Shown: positions 25,339 to 37,341 of the stretch, one piece after another
How the letters are laid out: each line of letters starts with the position of its first letter
Position numbering within the stretch: position 1 is the first letter of the stretch
NCBI RefSeq assembly: GCF_029784135.1
Contig: NC_073746.1
Span: 293,842,089 to 293,906,088, forward strand
DNA from: Toxorhynchites rutilus septentrionalis
Lineage: Eukaryota > Arthropoda > Insecta > Diptera > Culicidae
Direction: 5' to 3'
DNA length: 64,000 nucleotides
The notes under the pieces: generated by a model
What the model saw: only the letters and a program-made list of their open reading frames with translations
What the model was told of the DNA's origin: nothing
Database searches by the model: none
Position numbers and translations under genes: made by a program

Positions 25339-25790
25339 AGGGTTGGGAAAAAAAGAAATGTCGTATTTCTGATCGAAATTTGACGCTCTATTTAAGATAC
25401 CTAAAATTATCCAATTCAAGTCAAATATGCGCCGGTTTGTTCGCAAACTTGTTGCCATTTAGAAGTCAACTTCATTATACCATTATACCATTATACCCGA
25501 AGCTTCTGGTGGATCATCAAAGATGTGTGAGGCCGAGCGTTGTCCTGGTGGCAAACAACACCATTCCTATTGATCCTTTTCGGCCGCTTCTGGTCAATCG
25601 CCTTCTTCAAACGCTCAAGCTGCTCACAGTAGAGAACCGAGTTGAGGGTCTGGCCATAGTTGAGCAGCTCATTGTGGATGATTCCCTTCCAATCCCACCA
25701 AACACACAGCAAAACCTTCCTGGCCGTCAATCCGGGCTTGGCGATGGTTTGGGCCGGCTCACCGCGCATCGACCACGTCAACACCTATAT
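25339..25790 (-). pseudogene. Mariner transposase core fragment
   Basis: Minus-strand translation of 25784-25491 is open for 97 codons and reads through GEPAQTIAKPGLTARKVLLC, WWDWKGIIHNELL, YGQTLNS, LKKAIDQKRP and HQDNARPHT, the middle of a mariner (DD34D) transposase including the second catalytic Asp in HQDNARPH. The part before it, with the first Asp, and most of the part after it are missing. A mariner-like terminal motif AGGGTTGGGAAAAAAAGAAA lies at about 25339-25358, so the 3' terminus of the element survives. Internally deleted and inactive. Confidence 0.8.
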
Positions 25791-26069
25791 GATACACTAT
25801 GACATTGTACTTCAATGGAACTTGCACCCTGCAAGTTTCACTGTACAAGCATTTCCAAACAACAGAACAATAAGTCCAGAATACGAACGCTTTGTTACCT
25901 CGTTGATTTTCCGTAATGAGGTGATACCGACTCCCATGACCTGGCTCTTGTTTCTCGGGTAGAAGTTTATCAGCCGCTTGGTGGTTTCTCAAAAACTTAT
26001 CAACCGTTTTATTTTTGTAAACAACGGCTACTGAGCGACAAATGTAATCTCATCGTTATCGCCAAATTA

Positions 26070-26450
26070 TCATCCCATCTGACTTTTCTCGATCCTGGCA
26101 GCATATCCTTCAGAAATCAAACACTCTTGACGCTCCACGGTAATATGTATCCTTTCAAATTCCTTTTCAATTTGTTTCTGATTTATAAACAACATCCTAC
26201 TGTTCAGCAAAACTACTGAAACACCTGAAAATTCGTCGCTTTCAGCCTCATCCTCTACGTCGTTGGCGATTGTAAATGGTAGATACATGTCTTTGACTGC
26301 TGCATTATCTGTCGGTTCTTGGAGCTTATTGACCACTTCGTGATTGTGAGAGCCATAATAATGATACTTCAATCTGAATTTAGTATAAGCATGAACGCCC
26401 GTTGAGCTTTTGTTGTTGATCATTTGACATTTCCAAAAACATTTCCACAC
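26070..26450 (-). pseudogene. Unidentified 126-codon frame
   Basis: An open frame on the minus strand with charged composition and an RLKYHYYGSHNHE segment that loosely recalls zinc-chelating DNA-binding domains of the FLYWCH/BED kind. No full domain can be assigned. It lies just downstream, in the same direction, of the coiled-coil gag-like fragment at 26573-27034, so it may belong to the same retroelement remnant or be a chance frame. Confidence 0.25.
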
Positions 26451-26572
26451 ATTTTAAAATGAAGTTCACAGTGTTTGATGTTTGGGTAAACCAATGTTTT
26501 GCCCTTCTTTTTCTTAGTCATTAATACTAGACTGTTTGCATTTGCCATCTGTGATACTGTATCCATATCACC

Positions 26573-27034
26573 TTAAGTAATACCATTTTCATTGAGTTCA
26601 TCATATGTGGCGCTTATGTCGATGGAATTTAACTCAACAATCTCTGCAGTTTCACGATTTATTGTATTTGCTTCTTTGTGTATCTCTGAAGACATTGTTT
26701 GAAGCAAACTATCTTCAGCATCTTCACTAATGGAATTACATTGGAGTTCAGGGAGGAGCGTGCTCTTACGACTGCCCTTGTCCTTGGCATCTCGAGTTTG
26801 CATCATCAGATTATATCTTGCTTTCAAAAAGATCTCCTCTGCTTCCATCTACCTCCGTTGGAGTTTGTGCTGCTCTTCTAGCAGTAATAGGCTCAGTTGC
26901 AACCTTCGCGATGCTCTGCTTTTCCTCATATTACTTGTTATTGATGTTTTTCTGCTTTTACTAACAGACAAATCAAGGGAACGTTCTGCTGACTTCACAG
27001 AATTTTCCAAGTCGATCATACTTCGATCGCACAT
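26573..27034 (-). pseudogene. BEL/Pao-like gag N-terminal remnant
   Basis: Two frames on the minus strand join end to end (61 codons then 91 codons). The joined region reads through SRASRRLQLSLLLLEEQHKL, WMEAEEIFLKARYNLM and acidic downstream sequence. The pattern SRRLQL...EEQ.KL..R.ME.EE.FL...Y.L is like the coiled-coil start of BEL/Pao retrotransposon gag proteins. It ends after about 150 codons and no zinc knuckles, protease or polymerase follow in the window. The family call is by pattern only. Confidence 0.4.
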
Positions 27035-28836
27035 TCACCGAAGGTCCAGTTATGTGATGGATCCTGTAACCAGTGCCACAAATTATCAAAATTTATTCAC
27101 GAATGAAAGAATTAGATTTTTCCCAGTATCGGATGAATTCTCTTCTGTTGAAACTCAACACCATATCTGTCATAATGAGTATAACACAAGAGTCAAGACG
27201 CGTGAACTTTGTCTGGTATATTGATCGAAAACAGCATGAACGAATTTCGAAATGCCTGCATTCAGGCACTTTCATTACTGTCAATAATTTCAGGTGATTA
27301 TCACGAACGTTAAATTGATCTTCATCGCTTGCAGTGAATTTTTATTGAAAACGTGTCACCCATTTCACATATAAATGGTGGTGTATGCCATTTCCGGGCA
27401 ATCGTGAGTAGATTCATAAAACGTAGCAAGTTATTCTATGCATTCCATTGCCGAAGTCGCCAAGAACAAGACTTTTGTGCGATGAATTGCCATCCTTTAC
27501 CATTAATCGATTTCACCCTCAATTGGTGAACGCTGAATTTTATGCTGAATTTTCACTAACACGCAATGATCTTCATTTTCGACCTTACGAATACCATGAC
27601 GAAAAGGAAGATGCAAATGAAAAAAGAACTTCATGGCAAGCTGATGTTGATGTTCATTCCACTGGGGTTCATCGATAGTGTTGTTTCATATTTATCGACT
27701 CTCGCTTGAGCAGTAGGTTATCAATACAACGAAGGCAGAAATTCGCCGAATTTGAATGTCGTGAACGTGAATATTTTCAGCACTGCCTGTAACTTCCGTC
27801 CACTGGACGTGTTTGTAGAAGATACAAACCACACACGGTTTCGTCAATTGCATCATCGGTTTAACAATTACTGCAGTTCCTGTTACTTCCAGGAGCTGCA
27901 ATCAGAAATCTTCAACCAACTGGCAGTTGTTTGCAAGAGCTCTACAGTGAAAACGGCGCTGTCAAACATTTAGCAGTTCCTGTTACTACCAGGAATTCTT
28001 ACTCCTACAGGGAGTTGTTGGTCAGTCGGCGATTCCGCTGGAAGCCAAGTGAGAGCTCTTCACAGCGACTTCAATCCAACTTCGGATTAAATATCTTTAT
28101 AGTTTGTTACCGCGACCCAGGGTAATGAAACACGTTCTTTCAGTTGCTTAGCCGCAGCTATAAAGCTGTAAATGTAATATATAACAATGTTAATTCTACA
28201 GGTAAGTGATAACAACGTGAACTTACATATTTAGTGTTTTCTATAAAGGTATCACGGCAAATTTTCTCATCATTTCTATTTTAAGATGGATCGAAAAATT
28301 TAAACTGCAGTTTTGCGCAATGTAGTGCAATAGTTCAAAAGTCATAAATTAAAAAAAAATATTTTTGGGAAAAAGGGGAAAATGCTCTTTTGGATCATCA
28401 GTTAACTTTGAAAAATAATAACTCAAAACCAAAAAAGCGCCTCTCTGATTTCTGGATATGATATGCGTAGAACCCCAGTTTTCAAACAAAAATAACTTTT
28501 TGGCTTCAATTTAATATGTCTATTATCTGAATGAGTACAGTCAATTTTGTCAATTTTTGGAAAAATATTGATTTTTCGGACTACCCTAAAATGGAAGTGA
28601 AAATCATTTTGTGATAAGGAACAAAACTACAATTTTTCTCGAAAATCTGAGAATCACTATATCGGTTCGACATGGAACTGCCGTGTATGAACAATTTTAT
28701 TATATACAGTGATCAAAATTTAGAGACTGTATATAATCAAGTCTGCCTTGTGTTACATAATGAATATATAACGTTAAAAGGGAACAATTTTCACTGGTGT
28801 GTTATCCGCAGTTCGACCAAAAGATGGTATTATACA
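27035..28836. other. Unassigned; possible LTR-like stretch near 27870-28200
   Basis: GCAGTTCCTGTTACTWCCAGGA occurs twice, at about 27872 and 27970. A splice-donor-like ACAGGTAAGT lies near 28199. The sequence from about 27970 to 28200 has features that could belong to an LTR upstream of the gag-like remnant on the minus strand, but paired LTRs and primer binding site were not found. The rest is AT-rich and anonymous. Confidence 0.25.
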
Positions 28837-28838
28837 TA

Positions 28839-30123
28839 AAAGGTGTGTCACATCAAATTGCATCACGGAAAAAACGCTGTAGAAATTCGCCCAGTAGACC
28901 GATCCTTTTGAAAATTTTAGACAGTAAAATAAAAACTATTAAACAACTTTTGACATTTTCTTTTTATTCATACTTCGAGCCCAAGCCCGTATGCTCGCAC
29001 CTTCCTCTTTACCCCGTCCATAAGGTTCTGTACAACGTCAGGTTGTAGTTTTTTTTGAACAGAAATCCATTTTCTCTTGAAGTCCGTCTTGGATTTGACA
29101 ACTTTTGGGTTCTTCCGGAGGGCCTGCTTCATAATCGCCCAATATTTCTCTATTGGGCGAAGCTCCGGCGCGTTGGGCGGGTTCATTTCCTTTGGCACGA
29201 AGGTGACCCCGTTGGCTTCGTACCACTCCAACACGTCCTTTGAATAGTGGCACGAAGCGAGATCCGGCCAGAAGATGGTCGGGCCCTCGTGCTGCTTCAA
29301 TAGTGGTAGTAAGCGCTTCTGTAGGCACTCCTTAAGGTAAACCTGCCCGTTTACCGTGCCGGTCATCATGAAGGGGGCGCTCCGCTTTCCGCAAGAGCAG
29401 ATCGCTTGCCACACCATGTACTTTTTGGCAAACTTGGATAGTTTCTGCTTGCGAATCTCCTCCGGAACGCTGAATTTGTCCTCTGCGTAGAAGAACAACA
29501 GGCCCGGCAGCTGACGAAAGTCCGCTTTGACGTAGGTTTCGTCGTCCATTACCAGGCAATGCGGCTTCGTCAGCACTTCGGTGTACAGCTTCCGGGCTCG
29601 TGTCTTCCCCACCATGTTTTGCCTTTCGTCGCGGTTAGGAGCCTTCTGAACCTTGTATGTACGCAGGTCCTCCCGCTGCTTGGTCCGCTGGACGAATGAA
29701 CTTGACAAATTCAGCTTATTGGCGACATCCCGGACCGAACTTCTCGGATCACGTCTAAACTGCTTAACTACGCGCTTGTGATCTTTTTCACTGACGGAGT
29801 ATCCATTTTTGCCGTTCTTCACCTTCCGATCGATGGTTAGGTTCTCGAAGTATCTCTGCTGACCGTGGATTGGACGATTCCCATCTTACCGATGTCCCGA
29901 TGTGACAACTCCGGATTCTAGAAATGAGTGCGCAGGATTAATTCACGACGCTCTTTTTCGTTCGACGACATTTTTCCAAATTTACGAAAAATTGACAGTG
30001 AAGCATGGCCAACGTGATCTATACACTCTTATCTGATTACAAGCGAAAGCTGAAGATATAATTCCTAAAAATTAAATTTCTACAGCGTTTTTTCCGTGAT
30101 GCAATTTGATGTGACACACCCTT
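28839..30123 (-). mobile_element. ITmD37E-type DNA transposon, full length
   Basis: The ends are inverted repeats of about 49 bp, differing at one internal position: GGTGTGTCACATCAAATTGC inward from both sides, continuing through CATCACGGAAAAAACGCTG. TA dinucleotides flank it at 28837-28838 and 30124-30125, the expected target duplication. Length 1285 bp fits the Tc1/mariner-related DD37E group described from mosquitoes (ITmD37E). The near-identity of the ends suggests fairly recent insertion, though the transposase is broken. Confidence 0.9.
28968..29971 (-). pseudogene. DD37E transposase with N-terminal stop and frameshift
   Basis: The main frame covers 284 codons to the TGA at 28968-28970. 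It has a paired helix-turn-helix part (RDVANKLNLSSSFVQR), a VMDDETYVKAD block (first Asp), FWPDLASCHYSKDVLEW (second Asp) and LRPIEKYWA (Glu); exactly 37 residues lie between the second Asp and the Glu. The true start is probably at 29971, where ATG opens SSNEKERRELILRTHF, but an in-frame TAG follows that peptide. Then NPELSHRDIGKMGIVQSTVS reads on in the same frame before a frameshift near 29850, after which QRYFENLTIDRKV leads into the long frame. The product cannot be made in one piece. The catalytic triad itself is intact. Confidence 0.9.
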
Positions 30124-30125
30124 TA

Positions 30126-33100
30126 TGCTCATACTCATACTCGTGAACGGTAGTAACGTATCGCGTTACGAAGTGTTCAGATGAAAACGCCCACATCACA
30201 TTGAGTAGGGAAATTAATTGTGGCCTTTCACGTTATTCAGTTGCTTGACTTTTTAATAAGTACTTGGAATAACATCGGAGCGTTTAATACTTCAAGATCA
30301 AAAGGCTGAAGCAATAAAAGGTTGACAAACCACCCTTCTAATATTCGGCTCGAGGCAACTTCGTGTCGGTTTTGTTTTGGTTTAATTTCCCAGAGCATGT
30401 TTTTACGGATCTTAACTAACATTTTCCACCGAAATGTTCATCCACTCAGGGAACGGAAACGGTATTAAATTATGCAGCCTGGGTTTGTTTGTATATAGGT
30501 GGGAGCAAGCACGAGCGGTCTCAAAAATGGGGGACAAAAAAGAGAAAATAAAAGCTCTTCCCCACTAAAGCCGTCTCCTTATTTGGCAGGATTTTAGATC
30601 TACTTACGATGTGACGCAAGCTAGATCCTCTTTTGCGAGCGATGGATGATGAGGTGTTCCGTAGAGCCCCGCTTCCTAGAAGGTATTTGTACTAATCGCA
30701 GGCAAAGTACAACGGCACAACACGAAGGAAAATATTTTCGCATGAATCATAAATGATGCTTCCCCGGTTTTCCCCCTGCCTTCGAAGGATGAACAGCGTA
30801 AGCTGGGATAAATCCATTTCGTCGTATCGCTTTTAGGATCGCCGCGTGGTCTCGGATGCCTCGCCTCGCCTTGCGTGGAGAAACCTGTTGGATGAATGTT
30901 CGAAACTAGCCACATTGTTGAGGGTGTAGTCGAGTTGGCTAAGCAATGTTCAATGCCTACCGAAATATGCAAATTTAAATAAATCAGTGGCAAATTATGC
31001 TAGTTATGTAGGAATAACCGACCGGAGATTCTTTCAATACGCAGATTCTCATCATGGTATTCAAACGGATCGTTGGCAAGTTCCAATCGGATTTTTATTA
31101 CACATACAGATGAAACATACGTAACTGTCGGTAATCTGAGCGAGTTTATTGCAATCTTCCTCGGACGGTAAATTTGAAAAGTCCATCTGTATTTTGTGCA
31201 CGCTCTGAGTGGAACAAACGCGAATTCGCACATGCCTTTTCCCCGCATGGCGAACGTTATATGATGAATCACTCGCAAAGGCTTCCTCTTCCCATTTCGG
31301 TGAATGAGGCACGGGAAAAAATCAATTTCCGTCCTACCTTTGCAGGTTATCTTTCCAATAAAGCCATAAATAAAAACCAGCGGCGAGACAGTTTGACCGC
31401 TGCACAATTGCTGTATCACTGCGCCCGGGAGCAAGATAAGATAAATACGAGTCAACAGAGCCGTAGTCAACGATGACGCTGATGATGATGAAGGTGGAAA
31501 TGGTTATGACTTGCTAAAGCATCACCTGCGAGAACGCGATTCACGAGCGAGGAGACACTGTCTAAATTTATCGGTCGACATCGCACAGGATCGACGGATA
31601 CTTCCTTCCGGCACAATCTGTTGATTTCCGCTCGCAGCGTTCGTTGCCGATTTTGCGCCGGATGTAAATAATGGTTTTCGTGATGTGTTGTATGCTCTTC
31701 GAAGCCGTCGTGACACGGGAGTGACTCATCAAACTCAACCTTAAAAGTGTGATTAATTATCGGGCCTCGTTCGTGAGCGGGTGAAAATTTGAGAAGCACA
31801 TCTGCTGGAGAAATACACTACACAGCCTCGTAACCGAAACAGCTTATTCATGGGAGGATGATAATAATGGTGATTAGGTATCATGTCATTATGACTTCCT
31901 TCAAAGTAACAGATGCTCCCCAGGGGAGCATCTGCTGCGCAGTACAAAAGTCGAGAAAAGAATAATATTTTTTCCGAAGCATATAACAAGAACAATGCGT
32001 TGGTAGAATAATTGGGTTGGAAAATAAATGAATATTTTCCTGGGAAGCCGCCACCATAATTTCTGGAAGATATATCCCACGATTATTTCGGAGCTATTGT
32101 CAGATTTCGGATGCAAATCACGGCATCATCAGAATCCTAGTCTAGCCAATAATAGAGTTTCCGAAAAGGAACACAGCAGCTATCGGCAATACACAAGACA
32201 AATAGTCCGTTCTAGTAAGTGGTTGTTAGAGGGGGGAAAGCTGACCAAGTCAGTTGAGAATTCGGTCAGTGATTCGCTCCCACCGCTCAGCCCTCAGAAT
32301 ATATAATGTCCTCTCAGTTGGACCAAAGTGCCGATGGGCAGAATTGAGTAATATAATTTTTCGCAAAACACATCAAAAAGCTCCTACGATCCAAGTTCAT
32401 CGGGCTAAATTCCATATAACTCGGACGTCTTCAGGCAAATAGAATTAAAATTATGACAGCAGATCGTTCGCTGATGATGATGACGGGACACGCTCGAAGG
32501 ATGTGTCGGATGCAAGGCTGGGCCTGCGGTGAAACCAAGTTTAGATGGGTGAGCGGAAGGTGTAGATATGAATATGCTTGTGTAGGAATGAGCAACAGAG
32601 GGTTGGAATTTATTAATTTCATTAGCCTCGTTGCTGCCTTTCTTCATTCGCTTGGGTTTATTTTCGGAGATCCACACCATGCGAAGGGGAAGCTCCAAGC
32701 TTGGCGTTGGTTGGAATGTCCCTGACTAAATGAGGTGGGAAAGGGTGAAGAAATTCTTGACTACAGCGAACGCTCCAGTAGCATCCTGCAAACAGAATGC
32801 AAGGTTTGGGGTTTCATTGTTCCGGAAAATCTGGGCCATTATGTTTGTTCATAGAAGAGAAAACATCTTATGGTTCGTTCGCCTGCTACAGAGGATTGGT
32901 GATAAAATGTGTAATTAGGAATCTTGCCTTGAAGAATGTTTGAAATATTCGGTAGACAATGGACCCTGTTATAGAAATCGAGGCGATAAGAATTTTGCTC
33001 GTTAGCCCTATTTTACTATTATAGATACCGAGCAATTCGATAGCATCGAGCGAGTTGTTTGGTTTTCTTGTCGCATACCTTCAGAGAATTATTTTGTCTA

Positions 33101-33335
33101 GGTTTGCGTCTCTGATATTTTCCTTTAGAAAACATTTCAGAAACGCTTAAATATATGCAATCACAACACATGAAATTCGAGCTCGGTACGAGATTATCTC
33201 GATTTTACAAAATACCAGATTTTGCTCGTTGTGATAATGATACTGATTGTATCGAATCCTCGATTCGATTTGTATTTTGGGCCCAATGTAGAAACCAACG
33301 GGCGTAATTGAATGATTTGAAGTGAAGGGCTTCCA
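30126..33335. other. Low-repeat sequence, no gene recognised
   Basis: This 3.2 kb stretch matches none of the repeats seen elsewhere in the window and is less AT-rich than average, especially 30650-32720. Frames of up to 156 codons (31000-31470, minus) exist, that one opening with a hydrophobic start, but none shows a domain. It may be host intronic or intergenic DNA. Confidence 0.4.
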
Positions 33336-33831
33336 GTATCGTTTTCAAGTGTAAGCTTGAGCTTGAGCTTGGGTAGACTGTACACTTCGTAGTTGCTCCC
33401 CGTAATTGAACTGACCAGCGAAATTGCACAAAGAATACACCGAATGACGCTTTGGAGAAGCAAATCATTCTCATTGTGAAAGCTTCGGTGATTCGAACTT
33501 TAAATAGTCAATAACGACACCGGCCACGTCCTTACAGTCACCAGGGAAAGAGAAGGAATGTTAGTATGATAATCACCGTCCGAAGGCCAGAAGGATCGCC
33601 TCTCTAACGTGGTTCCCTAGCGATTATCATGGAAGGGATAGTTGTTAGTGGGTAGAGATAAGAATCAGGATTTACTGAGGTAGGTGATGTGATTATGTGA
33701 ACACGAACTATCTGTCACTCGACGAAACCAAGATACAAAAAAATCATATGGCACAACACGCGAAAGATATTATCTTTAAGTAACGTAGTTTTCCTCGAAA
33801 TCCAATCGCGACTCCAGTATCGTTTTCAAGT
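33336..33831 (-). repeat. Dispersed repeat R-A, copy 3, inverted
   Basis: Matches 555-940 in reverse orientation (AGCTTGAGCTTGAGCTTGGG at 33353, GGCCACGTCCTTACAGTCAC near 33523, GATAGTTGTTAGTGGG near 33638). The motif CCAGTATCGTTTTCAAGT occurs on both sides, at about 33336 and 33813, and may be a long target duplication or a terminal direct repeat. Confidence 0.55.
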
Positions 33832-34744
33832 ATGAGGTATTAATTTATCGTCTACAATTAAAGATAGGGTGCGTTTCATTTATTGATTTGTTTTTACTCA
33901 TTACATTTTAAAACTAAAGCCTGAATAGCTTATAACAACGCAATTAAAGGCATACATTTTCAACTTCGTTGCCTCGTCAATTTAATTTATGTCAGAACAT
34001 TGCCTGTGATGCTCCCTTGCGAAGAAATTGAAATTCATCTCCGAACAAGAATGCATCGAAAAAATACTACTATGACCGGAAACCGTTCTCTAGATTTTTG
34101 TGTGACTAATTTAGAAAAAAAATCCATCTTAACTCATGATGGATTGAAACTACAATTTGATAATGGAATGCTCTAATTGCTAAATGAGTCCTCGTCAATC
34201 AGAGCATTCTATTAACAAATTGTGATTTCAATTTTACTTAGCATGTGAAAATTTGAAATTTGAAAAATAAATGGATCTTTTCAAATGTTTTATCGTGCAA
34301 CTTTTTCGCAAATAAAGATGCTCATTCATTGTCGTTTGCATGTGGAATAGTACGACAAACAAACTCTATAAAATACACAGCGTGAGGATGATTTTACGAG
34401 ATTCAAACCGGATCATTAGATCCAAAAATTGTGTCAAACGTGAAGAAAGCTTGTAGAATTTTTAGAATTGCTTCAAATGCCTGAAAATATTTCAGTACAT
34501 CCTTGAGCATGAAACTAACGTTGAACTGGAATTTTGCATGTAAAACTATCACGAGAGAGAGAGTTCTATAGACAGTATTGTTTGGTTCATTTGAAGCACA
34601 TATTGACCGAAACAAAACAAAAATATGTGGCCAACACGAAGCTGTCATATTCCATCATGGCCACACTCGCGGTCATGTTGGTATACCGAGTAGGATTGGA
34701 TCGATTTTCAGAAGATCAATCTTTTCCATTTTGATTTTCGATTT
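33832..34744. other. Unassigned sequence containing a foldback repeat
   Basis: Apart from the hairpin at 34143-34232, no element or gene is recognised. Confidence 0.4.
34143..34232. repeat. Foldback repeat with ~37 bp arms
   Basis: Left arm 34143-34179 begins ATTGAAACTACAATTTGATA and pairs with the right arm 34196-34232 ending CACAATTTG in reverse complement terms, with about 5 mismatches and a 16 nt loop. The arms also share GAATGCTCT(A/G)ATTG. It is probably a miniature inverted-repeat element. Confidence 0.6.
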
Positions 34745-34983
34745 TGACGTAGGACTACGTCTTTCATTTCTATACCGGGGTGTAAAATCAAAGTTTCGAA
34801 AACGAAAGCGTTACGCCGGAGACCGAGATTTTGAGCGTTAATAGCTCCTAAACAACTGAACGAAATGGTATGATAAACACTTCATTCGAAAGATAAAATG
34901 TCTACGCGTTGTATACTTGTTACTTTTTGATCCAAAAACTTGTTTCAATAGTCTTAAAATTGCTTTCAAAACAGGCTATTGAA

Positions 34984-35030
34984 ATCACCAATCGGTATAT
35001 AAGCGAGCGCCGCTCGGAAATCCACTCAGT
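34984..35030 (+). promoter_or_regulatory. Core promoter: CCAAT, TATA and initiator
   Basis: CACCAATCGG (34986-34995) touches TATATAAG at 34996-35003, and the initiator TCAGT is at 35026-35030, placing the TATA box at -32. The same order (TATAAAAA to TCAGT, spacing within 1 bp) is kept at 61904-61869 on the minus strand in a related copy, although the bases between differ. Short frames follow the start site but no protein was recognised. Confidence 0.6.
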
Positions 35031-35211
35031 TCTATTTGAACAGCGATTGGAGCATGTTGTCGCTGTTGTGGTGAAGCTCTTCGTTTATCATGAAAGCGCT
35101 GATGAACGGTGTCACCAAGAGCCTGTTTGTGCACCTTAGGCCAGACATGAATCCATCAGGAGGAGAGTGATGCCACAAACGGTTCCCCGGGAAGATCTCG
35201 AAGCAGCCGCT

Positions 35212-35238
35212 ACACACACACACACACACACATACACG
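35212..35238. repeat. CA microsatellite
   Basis: About ten CA units ending in a TACACGCGCG variant. Confidence 0.9.
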
Positions 35239-35686
35239 CGCGGAATTCTTTCCGTTTGGATGCCATTCAGCATCGAGAAAGATCCGGAAAATAATCTGCC
35301 AGTTTCTCTGGGAATTTAAAAATACATTCATGTGAAAGAGTTTATTTTAATGTTTTCTATCCATGTAACACTGTGACCAAATACATTTGGTTTTGTGATT
35401 TTTCAATCAATCGCAATTAACAGGATAGCTTCTGAAGATTATTCTTCCCCATCAGTAGGATATTTCCGTATCCAATATTGGATGCATGGTTTTATGCATC
35501 CATGTTTATGCATGTTGTACCTCCAACGTAACGCTCTCATTTTCGAAGTCCCCCAAATATTCATTTATTCATTCATTCAGAATGGATTCAACAACAGATC
35601 AACAGATTCAACTTCAAACAAAGGATCACTGAATCAACGATAGTCCTACGTCACCATTGTGGTTATACCATAGATATAACCCACTT

Positions 35687-37341
35687 TCTGTGTTTTGAAT
35701 CGATTCATTGTACCCGAGAAAATCGTGAAGATCGATCTTTTTCCTTCGATTTTATCGATCGTAATGTTTTTTTTAGTGTACGTTACATAGATTTAAATCT
35801 CACCACCTGGCAAATTTTATAAACATAATGTCAACATTTGGATAGTTTTCGAGGATGTCAAATTAGTGTTAGTGAAAAGGATTGAGCGATATTTCGAGGT
35901 TGTCAAATTAGTGATCGTGAACATAGGTGAGGCAGTTTTGTAAGTTTGGTCATTACAAAACAAGTGGTCACAAGTTATATTTACCATCACATTTGTTAGG
36001 CTGACAATGAAAATTGTGACGAGAAGGATGGTGACATCAGGTCCAGCTAAAGCGTCCTTTTCTAGAACTGGGCCTGGAACTGGATTTCGACTGAATTCCA
36101 GACTATGACACGGTTGGATTCAACGTGATTACTGTCAGCGTAGCTCTGGATGAAAATCAGTTGTTGAATTTCTAATCATTTTCAATTAATGTATGTTGTT
36201 AAATAATTCCATGACGGCTCAAGATGAATGTCCTAGAAACTAAATTTTTTCTGGGCTTTCAATTTTTTTTGGGAAAATCCTAAGAATCAATATGATATGC
36301 CTTTGACGTTTGAATAGAAATGTGTAATGTATAGACCATGTTTAAAGTAAAGACAACACTTATATAGAACAAATAAATAAATTGGAAAAAAGTCATTCGA
36401 ATTTCCACAGATCGATTCTTTGGTACCGATTAAATCAGTGAATCGATCCCTACGCCGTTTAGAAAATAAATCCATCAAGATCGATCTTTTTCTTAAGATC
36501 GCCCACTCCTAATACCGAGTCAACACTATTTGAGAAACAGTGGATCGGAATATTTGCCTCTCTTAATAGGTTTGATTGATTCTCGCAGGATATCCATAAA
36601 TTATCTGAAAATCGAGAGAAAACAGTGTTTTTCCAATGATTTTCCTTTAAGAAACATTGACTTCCACTCGAAAGACCAGCGTGTTTTTGGGAAATCAATA
36701 TTTTTACAAAACAAAACTTCACTTTTTTGTTCTAATTTTATTTCCTTAAAATGTAGGCGTTAACTTACATTCATTTAAGTTATTGAAGTGCATCAAAATT
36801 AAAATGCATCATTTATCCTCTTATTTTTACAAATATCTGATCAATCGGGAAGTAAAAATGTTAGAACATATCGAATTCACAGGGTTCTGGAAGATACATC
36901 AGACTGATAAAATATCTGAACATTTCTAAATGAAAACGACAAACGATAAAACAATAGTATTTTTAATTCGATTGAAAGATTGTATTCCGTTTGGGTTGGA
37001 GAAAATATGAGTTTTCCACGTCAATTGGGAATCTTTTGACTCAAGTGTGACTTTTGAAAAAGGCGTATCGATTTTAGTAAGAGAAATCTTTTAAAATTTA
37101 ATTCTCAAAAACTATGAGTCGTACCGAAATAGTGTCTTAGAAAGAGTTATAGAGTATTGATGTATCAAATTTTTATGAATTTTTGAAACTTCGAACTTCT
37201 GTATGTTAAGCCATTTTTTTCATTTTTAGCCACAAATTATGAATCCTGATGTGATTTAAAACAAAAAAGTTAATTATTAATCTCCATTTAAATGCAGCCG
37301 TTTTCGAGATATTAAAAAAAAAATTCTAATTCATTGTATTT
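35687..37341. other. Unassigned AT-rich sequence
   Basis: No coding frame or element ends were recognised. Two GATCGATCTTTTTC-like motifs occur near 35730 and 36480. Confidence 0.4.

Larger units (their letters stand above)
34745..35686 (+). mobile_element. TGACGTAG-family member (M3) carrying a core promoter
   Basis: Begins TGACGTAGGACTACGTC and ends with TAGTCCTACGTCACC then an imperfect hairpin GGTTATACCATAGATATAACC and CCAC, the family's far end. Length about 0.94 kb. The interior is not the ~94 bp tandem array of other members but a unique module with a TATA/initiator promoter and a CA microsatellite. Part of it recurs inverted at 61865-62130. Confidence 0.6.

Noticed and set aside
31000..31470. 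156-codon minus-strand frame with a hydrophobic start
   Set aside because: It looks like a signal peptide followed by anonymous sequence, without cysteine pattern, domain or repeat. A frame of this length is expected by chance in 64 kb, and another frame is open over the same bases.
35032..35331. 99-codon minus frame with a Val-Cys run
   Set aside because: The run is the CA microsatellite read in frame; the rest has no motif.
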